This document shows positions 17,292 through 26,223 of a DNA stretch of 64,000 bases, piece after piece. Source of the DNA: an uncultured Eubacteriales bacterium. GTDB lineage: Bacteria; Bacillota; Clostridia; Oscillospirales; Acutalibacteraceae. The translations under genes and the position numbers were made by a program. The notes beneath the pieces are model-generated. The model had not been told where the DNA came from. It saw only the letters and a program-made list of their open reading frames with translations, and made no database searches. Each line of letters starts with the position of its first letter. The first letter of the stretch is position 1. The stretch is from contig CAKTDF010000011.1 of assembly GCA_934541115.1 (NCBI GenBank), positions 12,822 through 76,821 on the forward strand, read 5' to 3'.

Positions 17292-19037
17292 ATGAAAACC
17301 AGAAAAATTATTGCTATGATTCTGGCCATCGTACTTGCTTTCTCGGCTCTTGCATGTCTTGGCGCTTGCAACGACAAGAAGACGGACGGCGGTTCAACAA
17401 CGACTGCTGCCAGCGGCGAGACCGATGAGGCTAAGAAACCCGATGGAACAAAGCCGGTTACGGTTCAGATCGGACCGAACCCGGAAACCCTTGACCCGGC
17501 TCTTAACAGTGCTGTTGACGGCGGTAACATGCTCATCACCCTGTTTGAGACCCTCCTTATCATCGACCAGAATAATAAGGTTCAGCCCGGTCAGGCAGAA
17601 AAGTATGAAGTCAGCGATGACGGTCTTACATGGACCTTCACAATGCGCGACGGTCTTAAGTGGTCAGACGGCACCGACCTTAACGCTAAGGACTTCGAAT
17701 ACACCTTTAAGCGCGTTGCCGATACCAAGCTTGCCGCTCCCTACGGTGAAACCGTACTTGGCATGATCGACGGTTATCAGGACGCTATCGGTAATCCCGA
17801 TAAGAACGGCAAAGCCACAACCACTCCCGACCCCGAAAAGCTCAATGTAAAGGCCAGCGACGACGGTAAGACCCTTACCATCAAGCTTGCTTATCCGTGC
17901 TCATATTTTGACAAGATCGTTGCTTTCGGCACCATGAGCCCCGTTCAGAAGGCTACTGTTGAAAAGAACGGCGACAAGTGGGCAACCAAACCCGCAACCT
18001 ATGTCTGCAACGGTCCGTACATGATCGATTCCTGGACCCAGAGCGAACGCATCGTTTGCAAGAAGAACCCGTACTACAAGGGCGGTTGGGATTCAGATAA
18101 GATCGTTACCGAAACCCTTAACTTCCTTCTTCTCGAAGATTCAAGTGCTTCTTATGCGGCTTACACCAGCGGCGAAGCTCAGATGATCAAGGACGTTCCG
18201 ACTGAAGAAATTCCGGGTCTCAAGAAGGCTGCTGACGGCGGCGACTTCTATGTTGACTCCAACCTCGGAACATATTACCTCAGCATGAACCTCAAGAAGG
18301 CTCCGTTTGACAACGTCAACGTTCGTAAGGCTCTCAACCTTGCAATCGACCGTGAATATATTGCTAACACCATCATGCAGGGTACTTATACAGCTGCTTA
18401 CAACTATGTAGGCCCCGGCATTGTTGACGCTGAAGACGGCAAGATGTTCATTGACGTTGCTAAGGAAAGCAACGGCGGAAAGACTTACATCAGCGAGGAT
18501 TATGAAGCTAACCTTGAAGAAGCTAAAAAGGCTCTCGCAGAGGCAGGCTATCCCAATGGTGAAGGTTTCCCGACCATCCACTATTCAACCAACGATTCAG
18601 GTTACCATGTACCACTTGCCGAATACCTCCAGCAGGCTTATAAGCAGCTCGGCATTAACATGAAGATCGACAAGATTGAATGGTCATCATTCACTTCACA
18701 GCGTCGTGCAGGCGACTATGAAATGGCTCGTAACGGCTGGGTAATGGACTACAACGATGCGTCAAACATGATCGAGCTCTTCTATACTTCCAACGGTAAC
18801 AACGATGGTAAGTACAGCAGCAAAGCATTTGACAAGGCTATCGACGACTCAAAGGTTGCTGACACTAAGGCTCACTTTGCAGCTCTTCACGAAGCTGAAA
18901 AGATCATGATGGAAGACTATGCTTGCATCCCCGTTGCATATTACAACGACTTCTGGCTCCAGAGCTCTTCACTTCAGGGCACATGGCACAGCCCGTATGG
19001 CTACTGGTACTTCCAGTATGCTTACATTGCTGACTGA
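17292..19037 (+). CDS. oppA: Oligopeptide-binding lipoprotein OppA
   Basis: Extracytoplasmic solute-binding protein of the opp importer, SBP_bac_5 family. 581 residues. The lipoprotein signal peptide has lipobox LGAC with the lipidated Cys at 26, followed by a Ser/Thr/Gly/Lys linker. Family motifs are clear: ETLDPALNSAVDG (near 65), WTFTMRDGLKWSDGTDLNAKDFEYT (split around residues 115-140), VRKALNLAIDREYIA (near 345), YEMARNGWVMDYNDASN (near 475) and ACIPVAYYNDFW near the end. GGAG lies 8 nt before the ATG. A close relative fused to Ig-like modules is encoded at 40604-42865. The transcript ends at a strong terminator. Confidence 0.95.
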   Translation: MKTRKIIAMILAIVLAFSALACLGACNDKKTDGGSTTTAASGETDEAKKPDGTKPVTVQIGPNPETLDPALNSAVDGGNMLITLFETLLIIDQNNKVQPGQAEKYEVSDDGLTWTFTMRDGLKWSDGTDLNAKDFEYTFKRVADTKLAAPYGETVLGMIDGYQDAIGNPDKNGKATTTPDPEKLNVKASDDGKTLTIKLAYPCSYFDKIVAFGTMSPVQKATVEKNGDKWATKPATYVCNGPYMIDSWTQSERIVCKKNPYYKGGWDSDKIVTETLNFLLLEDSSASYAAYTSGEAQMIKDVPTEEIPGLKKAADGGDFYVDSNLGTYYLSMNLKKAPFDNVNVRKALNLAIDREYIANTIMQGTYTAAYNYVGPGIVDAEDGKMFIDVAKESNGGKTYISEDYEANLEEAKKALAEAGYPNGEGFPTIHYSTNDSGYHVPLAEYLQQAYKQLGINMKIDKIEWSSFTSQRRAGDYEMARNGWVMDYNDASNMIELFYTSNGNNDGKYSSKAFDKAIDDSKVADTKAHFAALHEAEKIMMEDYACIPVAYYNDFWLQSSSLQGTWHSPYGYWYFQYAYIAD

Positions 19038-19073
19038 TTTCAGCAATGAGCTGTAATGCAATAAAATAACTTT

Positions 19074-19105
19074 CAGCCGCCGCAGGAAACTGCGGCGGCT
19101 GTTTT
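19074..19105 (+). terminator. Terminator of the opp operon
   Basis: 11-bp perfect GC-rich arms (19074-19084, 19091-19101), loop GGAAAC, followed by TTTT. Between here and 19252 nothing else is recognisable. Confidence 0.9.
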
Positions 19106-19252
19106 GTGTGTTGATAATGATTTTATTCAATTTGAGGCTTTAGGACGAGTGGAATTGAAAGTGTACGTCTTTTGTGTGGTCGGGTCTGTAACTTTCCGTT
19201 AGTTTTTGCTGTTTGTATTCGAAACAAGTGTCGTGCTAAGCCCAATATTGTA

Positions 19253-19284
19253 TAAAAATAATGGGAGCCGCAAGCGACTCCCAT
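19253..19284 (-). terminator. Terminator of the iron alcohol dehydrogenase gene
   Basis: On the minus strand ATGGGAG...CTCCCAT (19261-19284, with an inner CGC/GCG stem) is followed by TATTTTTA. Confidence 0.8.
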
Positions 19285-19323
19285 ATAAAGCCGGAATTAT
19301 GCATTAAAATGCCGATCATGTGA

Positions 19324-20451
19324 TTAAGCCAAGTCAGTTTTTACAAACTTATTCCGCAGCATCGTTTTTGCCTCTTCTTTTGTGAATCCTCCCGGAGAAT
19401 TGAGAAAATTGCTCGGGACGGTGTTCCAACGTTCGCACCATTCGGAAAGCTCGTCCTCTGTCATCATAATATCCCCAAGCTCACAAAGATTCATAATTAC
19501 GCTGAAAAATTCTGCACTGTTGGTTTTCATCAAATTGAAAAGCCGCCTTGCTTTGTCTCTTTCATAACGTACCGCGCGGCGGATAAGCTCAGGCATAAAA
19601 GCAGCGCAGGCAAATCCGTGCGGCACACCGAAATTTTCTGTCAGAACGTAGCCGAGGGGGTGGGGGAATGCGGTGCCGCAATATGAAAGCGTTATTCCTG
19701 CATAAAGAGAGCCGTAGTATAACTGTTCGCGCATTTTTGCGTCCGGCAGACGCTTTTCCTTTTCCAAAAACTTCAGTCCGTCCCAAATCATCGGAATCGC
19801 CTTTTCTGCAAACATGGTGGGAATATCTGAACATTTATTGCCTAAATATCCCTCGATTGCATGAGAAAGTGCATCAAGCGCGGTTGAAACTGTGGTTGAA
19901 TATGGCATAGAGTGGGTATATGTGCTGTCGGCAAAAGTGAGCTTTGGTGTGCAGTCCGGATAGCTTATGCTCTTTTTTCTCCCGTTCTTTTTGTTTGAAA
20001 GGACGGAGACAGAGCCAACTTCGCTGCCGGTTCCGGCAGTTGTTCCTATGAGCACAAGCGGCAGGGCTATATTCCGCTGCTTTTTTTCATATATATCAAA
20101 CGGTAAAAAGTCATCATTTGCGGCGTAAACAGCAACGGCTTTTGCTGCGTCCAGTGCAGAGCCTCCGCCGATGCCGATGATAAAATCGGCTCCTGTTTCG
20201 CGCGCAAGTACGCCTGCAAGGTGACAGTCCTCGATGTATGGATTCGGCGTGATTTTGTCAAACACCTCAAAGTTTATTTCATTTTCGGTGAGGGCGGTTT
20301 TAACATCATCAAGCGCGCCGCTCAAAACGGCACTTTTGCCTCCGGTTACAATGAGACAGCGTTTTCCAAAAGCAGAAAGCAGGGCGCTTTTTTCTTTCAC
20401 AACGCCTTTTGAGCTGACAACGTGAGCGGGAACAGATAAATTAAAGTCCAT
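19324..20451 (-). CDS. Iron-containing alcohol dehydrogenase family protein
   Basis: Group III NAD(P)-dependent alcohol or polyol dehydrogenase, probably reducing aldehydes during fermentation; the substrate is unknown. 375 residues. The dinucleotide motif GIGGGSALDAAKAVAVY (near residue 92) and the metal ligands in DALSHAIEGYL (Asp/His region, near 190), AFPHPLGYVL and VPHGFACA (His, near 260-275) match the family. The longest frame extends 31 codons further, but that part covers the promoter. AGGAGA lies 6-7 nt before the ATG at 20451, which gives the family N-terminus. The gene is single and divergent from apbE. Confidence 0.88.
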   Translation of the reverse strand: MDFNLSVPAHVVSSKGVVKEKSALLSAFGKRCLIVTGGKSAVLSGALDDVKTALTENEINFEVFDKITPNPYIEDCHLAGVLARETGADFIIGIGGGSALDAAKAVAVYAANDDFLPFDIYEKKQRNIALPLVLIGTTAGTGSEVGSVSVLSNKKNGRKKSISYPDCTPKLTFADSTYTHSMPYSTTVSTALDALSHAIEGYLGNKCSDIPTMFAEKAIPMIWDGLKFLEKEKRLPDAKMREQLYYGSLYAGITLSYCGTAFPHPLGYVLTENFGVPHGFACAAFMPELIRRAVRYERDKARRLFNLMKTNSAEFFSVIMNLCELGDIMMTEDELSEWCERWNTVPSNFLNSPGGFTKEEAKTMLRNKFVKTDLA

Positions 20452-20509
20452 GGAATCTCTCCTTTTTATAAAAATCGGGGCATACCTGTGTACATTTTCT
20501 TCCTCCTCA

Positions 20510-20538
20510 AGTATACCAGCAAAATGCTGCTCTTTCAA
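20510..20538 (-). promoter_or_regulatory. Promoter of the iron alcohol dehydrogenase gene, with palindromic spacer
   Basis: On the minus strand TTGAAA (20533-20538) and TATACT (20510-20515) are 17 bp apart. The spacer holds the inverted repeat CAGCA-AAA-TGCTG (20517-20529), a plausible operator overlapping the polymerase site. Confidence 0.65.
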
Positions 20539-20572
20539 GCGCAATATTTGTCTTAATATGCCGCAATGTGTC

Positions 20573-20601
20573 TTGAAATTTTGGCGCAGATAGTATACAA
20601 T
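20573..20601 (+). promoter_or_regulatory. Promoter of the apbE-rnf operon
   Basis: TTGAAA (20573-20578) and TACAAT (20596-20601), 17 bp apart, 45 bp before the apbE ATG. Confidence 0.65.
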
Positions 20602-20645
20602 GAACAGTAATGTATTAAAACAGTCATTTTTTCGGAGGCCTTTTT

Positions 20646-21671
20646 ATGAAGACAAAAAAGCCTATGGATAAAGGTAAAAAAAGAAAAATAATCGTTTCTG
20701 CTCTTTGCGTTTTTTTTGTTGCCGCTGCCGTGGCGGCAGGTGTTCTTTTTTATGAATTTAAAAAGGATTACACCTGCAAGGAGCAAAACGGTTTTTCAAT
20801 GGGCAGCGTTGTTACAGTCAAGCTTTACGGTGACGATACTTTCAAAAAGCTTTCGGTTATCAAAGGTATTATAGATAACCTCGATAAGGATATTTCAAAA
20901 AACAAAGAGGATTCCTCGGTGTCGCTCATCAACAAAAGCGGTTCTGCGGAAAGTGCAAAAACAGCAGCAATTTTTACCGAATGCAGAAAAATATCCTCAA
21001 TGAGCGGCGGCAGGTTTGATTTGACTGTCGGTGCAGTTTCTTCGCTTTGGAACTTTGACGGCGACGCGAAGAAAATACCCGATGAAAAAGCGCTCAAAAA
21101 AGCGCTTGACACGGTTGACTATGAAAAAGTGCAGATAAACGGCAATACCGTTACGGTTGCGAAAGGTCAGCAGCTTGACCTCGGATCGGTCGGAAAAGGT
21201 GCGGCTTGCGACGCTGTCAGCGAGTACATCAAAAACTGCGGTGCAAAAGGCGGCGTTGTTTCGGTGGGCGGCAGCATTTTTGTGTGGGGCAGCCGTAACC
21301 GTGCAGGCGACAAATGGCGTGTTGCGGTGCGCCACCCGAGAGAGGAAAACGCATACATCGGTGTAATCAATCTTTCTCAGGGCTTTGTTTCAACCTCCGG
21401 AGATTATGAAAAATATTTTGAAAAAGACGGAAAGCGCTATCATCACATTCTTGACGCCACTACCGGCTATCCGGCGGAGAGCGACCTTGCAAGCGTTACC
21501 GTTGTTTGTGACAGCGGTGCGGTTTCAGACGCACTTTCAACCGCCTGCTTCATTCTCGGAGAAGAAAAGAGCAAGGCTTTGCTTGATGAATTTTCTGCTG
21601 CCGCCGTTTTTGTTGACAAGGATTTGAATGTTACTTTATATGGTGACGTTGACTTTGAAAAAACGGCATGA
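20646..21671 (+). CDS. apbE: FAD:protein FMN transferase
   Basis: Attaches FMN covalently to threonine in flavoproteins. Here the natural targets are RnfD and RnfG, encoded downstream. 341 residues: a lysine-rich N-terminus and one membrane anchor (about 16-38), placing the catalytic domain outside the membrane, then the ApbE fold with GSVVTVKLYG (near 55), SGGRFDLTVGAVSSLWNF (near 120), LDLGSVGKGAACDAVSEYI (near 180), GGSIFVWG, and the metal-binding Asp/Ser/Thr of VVCDSGAVSDALSTACF (near 292). GGAGG lies 8-9 nt before the ATG. Its stop overlaps the next start (ATGA). Confidence 0.95.
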   Translation: MKTKKPMDKGKKRKIIVSALCVFFVAAAVAAGVLFYEFKKDYTCKEQNGFSMGSVVTVKLYGDDTFKKLSVIKGIIDNLDKDISKNKEDSSVSLINKSGSAESAKTAAIFTECRKISSMSGGRFDLTVGAVSSLWNFDGDAKKIPDEKALKKALDTVDYEKVQINGNTVTVAKGQQLDLGSVGKGAACDAVSEYIKNCGAKGGVVSVGGSIFVWGSRNRAGDKWRVAVRHPREENAYIGVINLSQGFVSTSGDYEKYFEKDGKRYHHILDATTGYPAESDLASVTVVCDSGAVSDALSTACFILGEEKSKALLDEFSAAAVFVDKDLNVTLYGDVDFEKTA

Positions 21672-22042
21672 GAAAAGTTTTCGGAATCAAAAAGGGCGAT
21701 GTAATTCTGATTGCCTCATTGGCGCTGCTTTGTATTTTGTTATTTCTGATCCCTGTTTTCTCGCAGGGCAAAGCGGCTGTTGCCGATGTTTGGCAAAACG
21801 GAGAAAAAATAAAGGAAATTGACCTTTCAACTGTTGAAGAAAGTTATGAAATGAGCGTCGGCGGCTGCATACTCCTTGTTCAAAGAGGCAGCATACGCTT
21901 TTTGGATGCCGATTGTCCGGATAAGCTCTGCGTCCGCAGCGGCACACTTTCAAAAAACGGAGACACCGCTGCGTGTGTTCCGAATAAGGTTGTTGTTATC
22001 ATTGAAAACAAAGAAAAAAGCTTTGACGCTGTTGCCGAATGA
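21668..22042 (+). CDS. NusG domain II-containing membrane protein
   Basis: 124 residues: one N-terminal membrane helix (about 14-33), then a small extracytoplasmic beta domain with the conserved pattern GCILLVQRGSIRFLDADCPDKLC (split around residues 58-80) and an NKVVVIIE strand, as in the NusG domain II family found beside Rnf genes in Clostridia. Its role is unknown; in these operons it accompanies ApbE and the Rnf subunits. The ATG overlaps the apbE stop by 4 bp. The C-terminus overlaps the presumed start of the next gene by about 40 bp. Confidence 0.85.
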   Translation: MRKVFGIKKGDVILIASLALLCILLFLIPVFSQGKAAVADVWQNGEKIKEIDLSTVEESYEMSVGGCILLVQRGSIRFLDADCPDKLCVRSGTLSKNGDTAACVPNKVVVIIENKEKSFDAVAE

Positions 22043-22571
22043 CGGCTCGGCGCCAAAAATCGTTTCGCTTTTCGGCATTCTCGGCGCGCTTGCGCTGGTG
22101 CTGAGTCTTTTTGAGGGAGCACTTTTTCCCGAATTGCCGTTTTTGCCGGCAGGTGCCAAAATCGGTCTTTCAAATATCGTGACAATGTTCGCTGCGAGCT
22201 TTTCAGGGCTTTTCGGCGCTTTGTATATAACAGCATTGAAAGCACTTTTTGCTTTCATAACGAGGGGTGCCGTTGCCGGGGCAATGAGCCTTTGCGGCGG
22301 AGTCCTTTCGGCGTTCGCTTTGTGTGCGGCGCTGAAGTTCAAAAACAAAGGTTTTAGCTTTGTCGGAATCGGCGTCATCTGCGCTGTGTTCCACAACCTC
22401 GGTCAGCTTTTTTGCGCATGTGTTCTTTCCGGCGCGGCGATGCTCGGCTACGGTAAATACCTTTTGCTTTTTGCAATCATCAGCGGCAGCTTGACCGGCG
22501 TTGTTCTCAACGTGGTTATGCCGCGGCTCGATACAGCCGGCATTCGTCGGCGGTTATCGGAAAAGAATTGA
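22002..22571 (+). CDS. Gx transporter family membrane protein
   Basis: About 189 residues with five hydrophobic segments. ALALVLSLFEGALFP, LPAGAKIGLSNIVTMFAASF (near residue 55) and GALYITALKALFAF are hallmarks of the Gx-transporter (heptaprenyl diphosphate synthase component I) family that sits in Clostridial rnf operons. A substrate-capture (ECF S-type) role has been suggested for the family. The start is uncertain: the frame has no ATG. I chose TTG at 22002 because it yields a short basic N-terminus (MKTKKKALTLL) before the first helix; TTG at 22023 or 22032 are alternatives. Overlap with the preceding gene suggests coupling. The stop overlaps a TTG frame of rnfC by 4 bp. Confidence 0.75.
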   Translation: MKTKKKALTLLPNDGSAPKIVSLFGILGALALVLSLFEGALFPELPFLPAGAKIGLSNIVTMFAASFSGLFGALYITALKALFAFITRGAVAGAMSLCGGVLSAFALCAALKFKNKGFSFVGIGVICAVFHNLGQLFCACVLSGAAMLGYGKYLLLFAIISGSLTGVVLNVVMPRLDTAGIRRRLSEKN

Positions 22572-22588
22572 GATTTGGAGATGAAAGA

Positions 22589-23932
22589 ATGAAAAAATCA
22601 ATTCCAAAGGTCCTTTCCGCGGTAGGAAAGGGTCGCGGCGGAGTCAACGTTGCTCACAACAAGCACACCGCCGAAATGCCTGTTGAAAGAATGCCGATTC
22701 CGCAATCGGTCGTTCTCCCGATGCAGCAGCACATAGGCGCTGCGTGTGTGCCCACCGTCAAGGTTGGCGACACGGTTTCTGTCGGTCAGGTCATCGGAGA
22801 CACAGACAAGTTTGTTTCCGCTCCCATTCACGCAACAATTTCCGGCAAGGTCACGGCTGTTGGCGATGTTAAGCTTGCAAACGGAATAATCACAAAGGGC
22901 GTGACCATTGAATCCGACGGTGAAATGCGCCTTTATGACGGACTTAAGCCCCCGGTTATTGAAACGCGCGATGACTTTATCAAGGCTGTTCGCGCCTCCG
23001 GTCTCGTAGGATTGGGCGGTGCGGGATTCCCGACTCATGTCAAGCTCGCTTTTCCCGAGGATAAGAATGTGGACACGCTCATTATCAACGCAGCGGAGTG
23101 TGAGCCGTTTATCACCGTTGACTACCGCGAGTGCGTTGAAAACACCAAAAACGTTATGAGCGGAGTTATGCTGCTCAAAAAGCATCTCGGCTTCAAGAGT
23201 GTTATAATTGCCGTTGAGGACAACAAGCCCAAGGCAATTAAGCTTTTTGACAAGTATATAAAGGAAACGGGCGACACCACAGTCAAAATTATGGCGCTCA
23301 AGTCAAAGTACCCTCAAGGCGCGGAGAAAATGATGGTTCTTTCCGCAACCGGCAGACGCGTACCGCCGGGAAAACTTCCGGCTGACGTTGGCTGCGTTGT
23401 TATGAACGTTGCTTCAACCGCTTTCATCGCAAGATATCTTGAAACGGGAAAGCCGCTCATCAGCCGTTCGATCACCGTTGACGGCTCGGCAATCAAGAAC
23501 CCCAAAAATCTGCGCGTACCTATCGGTATCAGAATACAGGACATTATTGATTACTGCGGCGGATTTAAAACAGAACCGCGGAAAATTATTTCCGGCGGTC
23601 CGATGATGGGCATTGCTATTTGTGACACGGAGGCGCCCATCTGCAAGCAGAACAACGCTATCCTCGCTTTTGCAGACAAAAAGGACGCTATCAAGCCCGA
23701 ACGAGCCTGCATACGCTGCGGTCGCTGCGTTGAGGTTTGCCCAATGAGTCTCATGCCCACGTTGATTGAGCGCTTTGCAAAGGTCAAGGACAAGGAAGGA
23801 CTTGAAAAAAGCAGCGTCATGGTCTGCATGGAATGCGGTTCCTGCGCATATTCCTGCCCGTCCGGCAGACCGCTCGTTCAGTATATGAGACTTGCAAAGC
23901 AGGTTCTCAGAGAGGAGAGTGCAAAGCAATGA
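22589..23932 (+). CDS. rnfC: Rnf complex subunit C
   Basis: Peripheral NADH/FMN and iron-sulfur subunit of the ion-translocating ferredoxin:NAD+ oxidoreductase. 447 residues: an N-terminal barrel-sandwich part (VKVGDTVSVGQVIGD, near 62), an NAD/FMN-binding region GLVGLGGAGFPTHVKL (near 138) and INAAECEPFITVD (near 172), an SLBB segment, and two 4Fe-4S motifs, CIRCGRCVEVCP (near 378) and CMECGSCAYSCP (near 417). The ATG at 22589 is preferred over the TTG at 22568 since GGAG lies at proper distance and the N-terminus then matches (MKKSIPKVLS). It is first of rnfCDGEAB. Confidence 0.96.
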   Translation: MKKSIPKVLSAVGKGRGGVNVAHNKHTAEMPVERMPIPQSVVLPMQQHIGAACVPTVKVGDTVSVGQVIGDTDKFVSAPIHATISGKVTAVGDVKLANGIITKGVTIESDGEMRLYDGLKPPVIETRDDFIKAVRASGLVGLGGAGFPTHVKLAFPEDKNVDTLIINAAECEPFITVDYRECVENTKNVMSGVMLLKKHLGFKSVIIAVEDNKPKAIKLFDKYIKETGDTTVKIMALKSKYPQGAEKMMVLSATGRRVPPGKLPADVGCVVMNVASTAFIARYLETGKPLISRSITVDGSAIKNPKNLRVPIGIRIQDIIDYCGGFKTEPRKIISGGPMMGIAICDTEAPICKQNNAILAFADKKDAIKPERACIRCGRCVEVCPMSLMPTLIERFAKVKDKEGLEKSSVMVCMECGSCAYSCPSGRPLVQYMRLAKQVLREESAKQ

Positions 23933-24936
23933 CAAAAAAACTCACCGTCAGCCCCTCGCCGCACGTCCGCTCAAGCGAGACAACTACGGGGATCATGCTT
24001 GACGTAATCATATCACTTGTTCCTGCGCTTATCATGTCGGTCGTTTATTTCGGAACAAAGGCGCTTGCGCTCACTGCCACAACAGTTGGCACGGCTGTTC
24101 TTGCCGAATATGTTTCAAGAAAAGTTATGAAGCGCCCGGGAACGCTCGGAGACCTTTCCGCTGTTGTCACGGGTCTCATTCTGGCGCTCAATCTTCCCTC
24201 AACGCTGCCGCTTTGGATAGCGGCAATCGGCAGCATAATCGCCATTGTTGTTGTCAAGCAGATGTTCGGCGGACTGGGTCAGAACTTTGTCAACCCGGCG
24301 ATGACCGCAAGAATCATTCTTATGGTTTCTTTTCCGACTGCAATGGCAAAATGGGTTGCTCCGTTCACAAGCGGCTGGGTGGTTGACGCCGTTACAACGG
24401 CAACGCCGATGGCTTCTCTTGCCGATGCAAAGGGCGGAGATCTTTCGCTTGCCCAGAATCTTCCCTCGCTGACTCAGATGCTTATAGGCAACCATGGCGG
24501 TTCAATGGGCGAGGTTTGCTCGCTGGCTCTGCTTGCCGGCGCGCTGTATCTCCTCCTCAGAAGAGTTATATCACCGGCAATCCCGTTTTCGTTCATCGGC
24601 ACTGTTGCCGTTTGTATGCTCATTGCAGGAAAAGGCAATCTTCAATTTCTTGCTTATGAAATACTCGGCGGCGGACTTCTGCTCGGTGCATTCTTCATGG
24701 CGACCGACTATGCAACATCTCCGATAAATCTCAAGGGACGCATTATTTTCGGTATCGGCTGCGGACTTATCACGTCTGTGATAAGGATTTTCGGTTCGCT
24801 GCCCGAGGGCGTTTCCTTCTCAATCATACTTATGAACATTCTTGTTCCTCATATTGAACACCTCACAAGGTCAAAGCCGTTCGGCTTTATCAAGGAAAAT
24901 AAAGAGAAAAAAGCAAAGGAGGCGGCAAAGGCATGA
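23929..24936 (+). CDS. rnfD: Rnf complex subunit D
   Basis: Membrane subunit carrying covalent FMN, part of the ion-conducting core. 335 residues with about nine hydrophobic segments. The opening SPSPHVRSSETTTGIMLDV is typical. The flavinylation motif is DAVTTATPMASL (near residue 150; the Thr of the TATP run receives FMN from ApbE). FQNPAMT-like FVNPAMTARIIL is near 116, and ATDYATSP near 252. The start ATG overlaps the rnfC stop (ATGA), with GAGAGG upstream. The C-terminus ends in a lysine/alanine-rich tail and overlaps rnfG by 4 bp. Confidence 0.95.
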   Translation: MTKKLTVSPSPHVRSSETTTGIMLDVIISLVPALIMSVVYFGTKALALTATTVGTAVLAEYVSRKVMKRPGTLGDLSAVVTGLILALNLPSTLPLWIAAIGSIIAIVVVKQMFGGLGQNFVNPAMTARIILMVSFPTAMAKWVAPFTSGWVVDAVTTATPMASLADAKGGDLSLAQNLPSLTQMLIGNHGGSMGEVCSLALLAGALYLLLRRVISPAIPFSFIGTVAVCMLIAGKGNLQFLAYEILGGGLLLGAFFMATDYATSPINLKGRIIFGIGCGLITSVIRIFGSLPEGVSFSIILMNILVPHIEHLTRSKPFGFIKENKEKKAKEAAKA

Positions 24937-25502
24937 AAAAATTCAAACCCAAGGACATAATCATTCCTGCTGCCGCGCTCCTCATCATTTGCCTTGTTGC
25001 AACGGCGTTGCTTGCTCTCACGAATAATGTAACGGCAGGCAGAATTGCAGAAAATTCAAAAGAAAAAGAAAACGCCTCCCGCTCGGTCGTTCTTGAGGCT
25101 GCAAAGGAGTTTTCTGAGGTTACGCAGCTTGAAAACGGTGTCAGCTATTGCGTCGGAAAAGACGGCGAAACAGTGGTAGGCTATGTTTTCACCAGCGCCG
25201 CAAAAGGTTATGGCGGCGACGTTACTGTGATGACAGGTATCGGCACGGACGGTGTAATTACGGGAATTGAAATTCTCTCTCATGACGAAACTCCGGGTCT
25301 CGGCGCAAACAGTACCAAGCCGGAATTTAAAGCACGCTTTGTTGGCAAAAGCGGAGAACTGACCGTTGACAAAAACTCAAACGACGGTCAAAATGTTCAG
25401 GCAATCACTGCCGCCACAATAACCTCAAAGGCGGTTGTTTCTGCCGTCAATGCAGCTTCTGCCGCTTTTGAAGAAGTTAAAGGAGGGGTAAACAATGGCT
25501 GA
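24933..25502 (+). CDS. rnfG: Rnf complex subunit G
   Basis: FMN-carrying electron-transfer subunit on the outer face. 189 residues: one N-terminal membrane helix (about 8-32) and an FMN-binding domain with GYGGDVTVMTGIGTDGVITGI (split, near 90) and SHDETPGLG (near 112). The flavinylation site is VQAITAATITSKAV (near 150), Thr in the AAT run. The ApbE consensus Asp three residues before the Thr-Ala is Gln here, a known kind of variation. The start overlaps rnfD by 4 bp, with GGAGG upstream; the stop overlaps rnfE by 8 bp. Confidence 0.95.
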   Translation: MKKFKPKDIIIPAAALLIICLVATALLALTNNVTAGRIAENSKEKENASRSVVLEAAKEFSEVTQLENGVSYCVGKDGETVVGYVFTSAAKGYGGDVTVMTGIGTDGVITGIEILSHDETPGLGANSTKPEFKARFVGKSGELTVDKNSNDGQNVQAITAATITSKAVVSAVNAASAAFEEVKGGVNNG

Positions 25503-26223
25503 AAAAAGATCGCTCGGCAAAGAATTTACAAAAGGTATTCTTGCCGAAAATCCAACGCTGAGGCTCGTTCTCGGAACCTGCCCCACGCTTGCCACAACAA
25601 CCTCGGTTCAGTCGGCGCTCGGTATGGGTGTTGCCGCCTCAATCGTTCTTGTTTGCTCAAACATTGCAATTTCCGCACTCAGAAAGGTTATTCCCGATAA
25701 AGTTCGTATTCCGGCATATGTTGTTGTCATTGCCTCGTTTGTTACTATCGTTCAGATGCTTGTTAAAGCTTTTACTCCGGAGCTTGATGAACAGCTCGGA
25801 GTTTATCTTCCGCTCATTGTTGTCAACTGCATCATACTCGGCAGGGCGGAAGCCTTTGCAAGCAAGAATCCTGTTCTTGCCTCTGCCGTTGACGGACTTG
25901 GAATGGGCGTCGGTTTCACAACCGCTCTGTTCCTCATGAGCTCTATCCGCGAAATTCTCGGTTCCGGCTCTTTCCTCAATCTCAGCATTCCGTTCCTTTC
26001 AAAGAACCCCATGCTCATCTTCATTCTTCCTCCCGGCGGCTTTTTCGTTTTCGGTATTCTCATGGCGACGGTCAACAGAATCGCCGAAAGCCGCGGAAAG
26101 CCCAGAGCCGAACTTCGCGGCTGTGAGGCATGCCCGATGGCAGCCACCTGCAAGCTTAACTCCAAAGAAAGCTGCGAAGAAAATACTTCCTCGTCCGAGG
26201 AAAGCAAGGAGGCTGCAATCTGA
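25495..26223 (+). CDS. rnfE: Rnf complex subunit E
   Basis: Integral membrane subunit paralogous to RnfA; the pair forms the membrane iron-sulfur and ion pathway. 242 residues with six hydrophobic helices. NPTLRLVLGTCPTLATTTS (near 20, with the conserved Cys) and LGVYLPLIVVNCIILGRAEAFA (near 102, second conserved Cys) are the signature segments. The C-terminal tail has extra cysteines (CEACPMAATC..CEE) and a Ser/Glu-rich end, longer than in many RnfE. AAGGAGG lies 8 nt before the ATG. Confidence 0.95.
   Translation: MAEKRSLGKEFTKGILAENPTLRLVLGTCPTLATTTSVQSALGMGVAASIVLVCSNIAISALRKVIPDKVRIPAYVVVIASFVTIVQMLVKAFTPELDEQLGVYLPLIVVNCIILGRAEAFASKNPVLASAVDGLGMGVGFTTALFLMSSIREILGSGSFLNLSIPFLSKNPMLIFILPPGGFFVFGILMATVNRIAESRGKPRAELRGCEACPMAATCKLNSKESCEENTSSSEESKEAAI

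Noticed and set aside
22032..22042. Frameshift between the NusG-domain protein and the Gx transporter (one fused gene)
   Set aside because: Both families occur as separate neighbouring genes in rnf operons, and the first ends at a proper stop after a complete domain, so overlap with coupled start is more likely.
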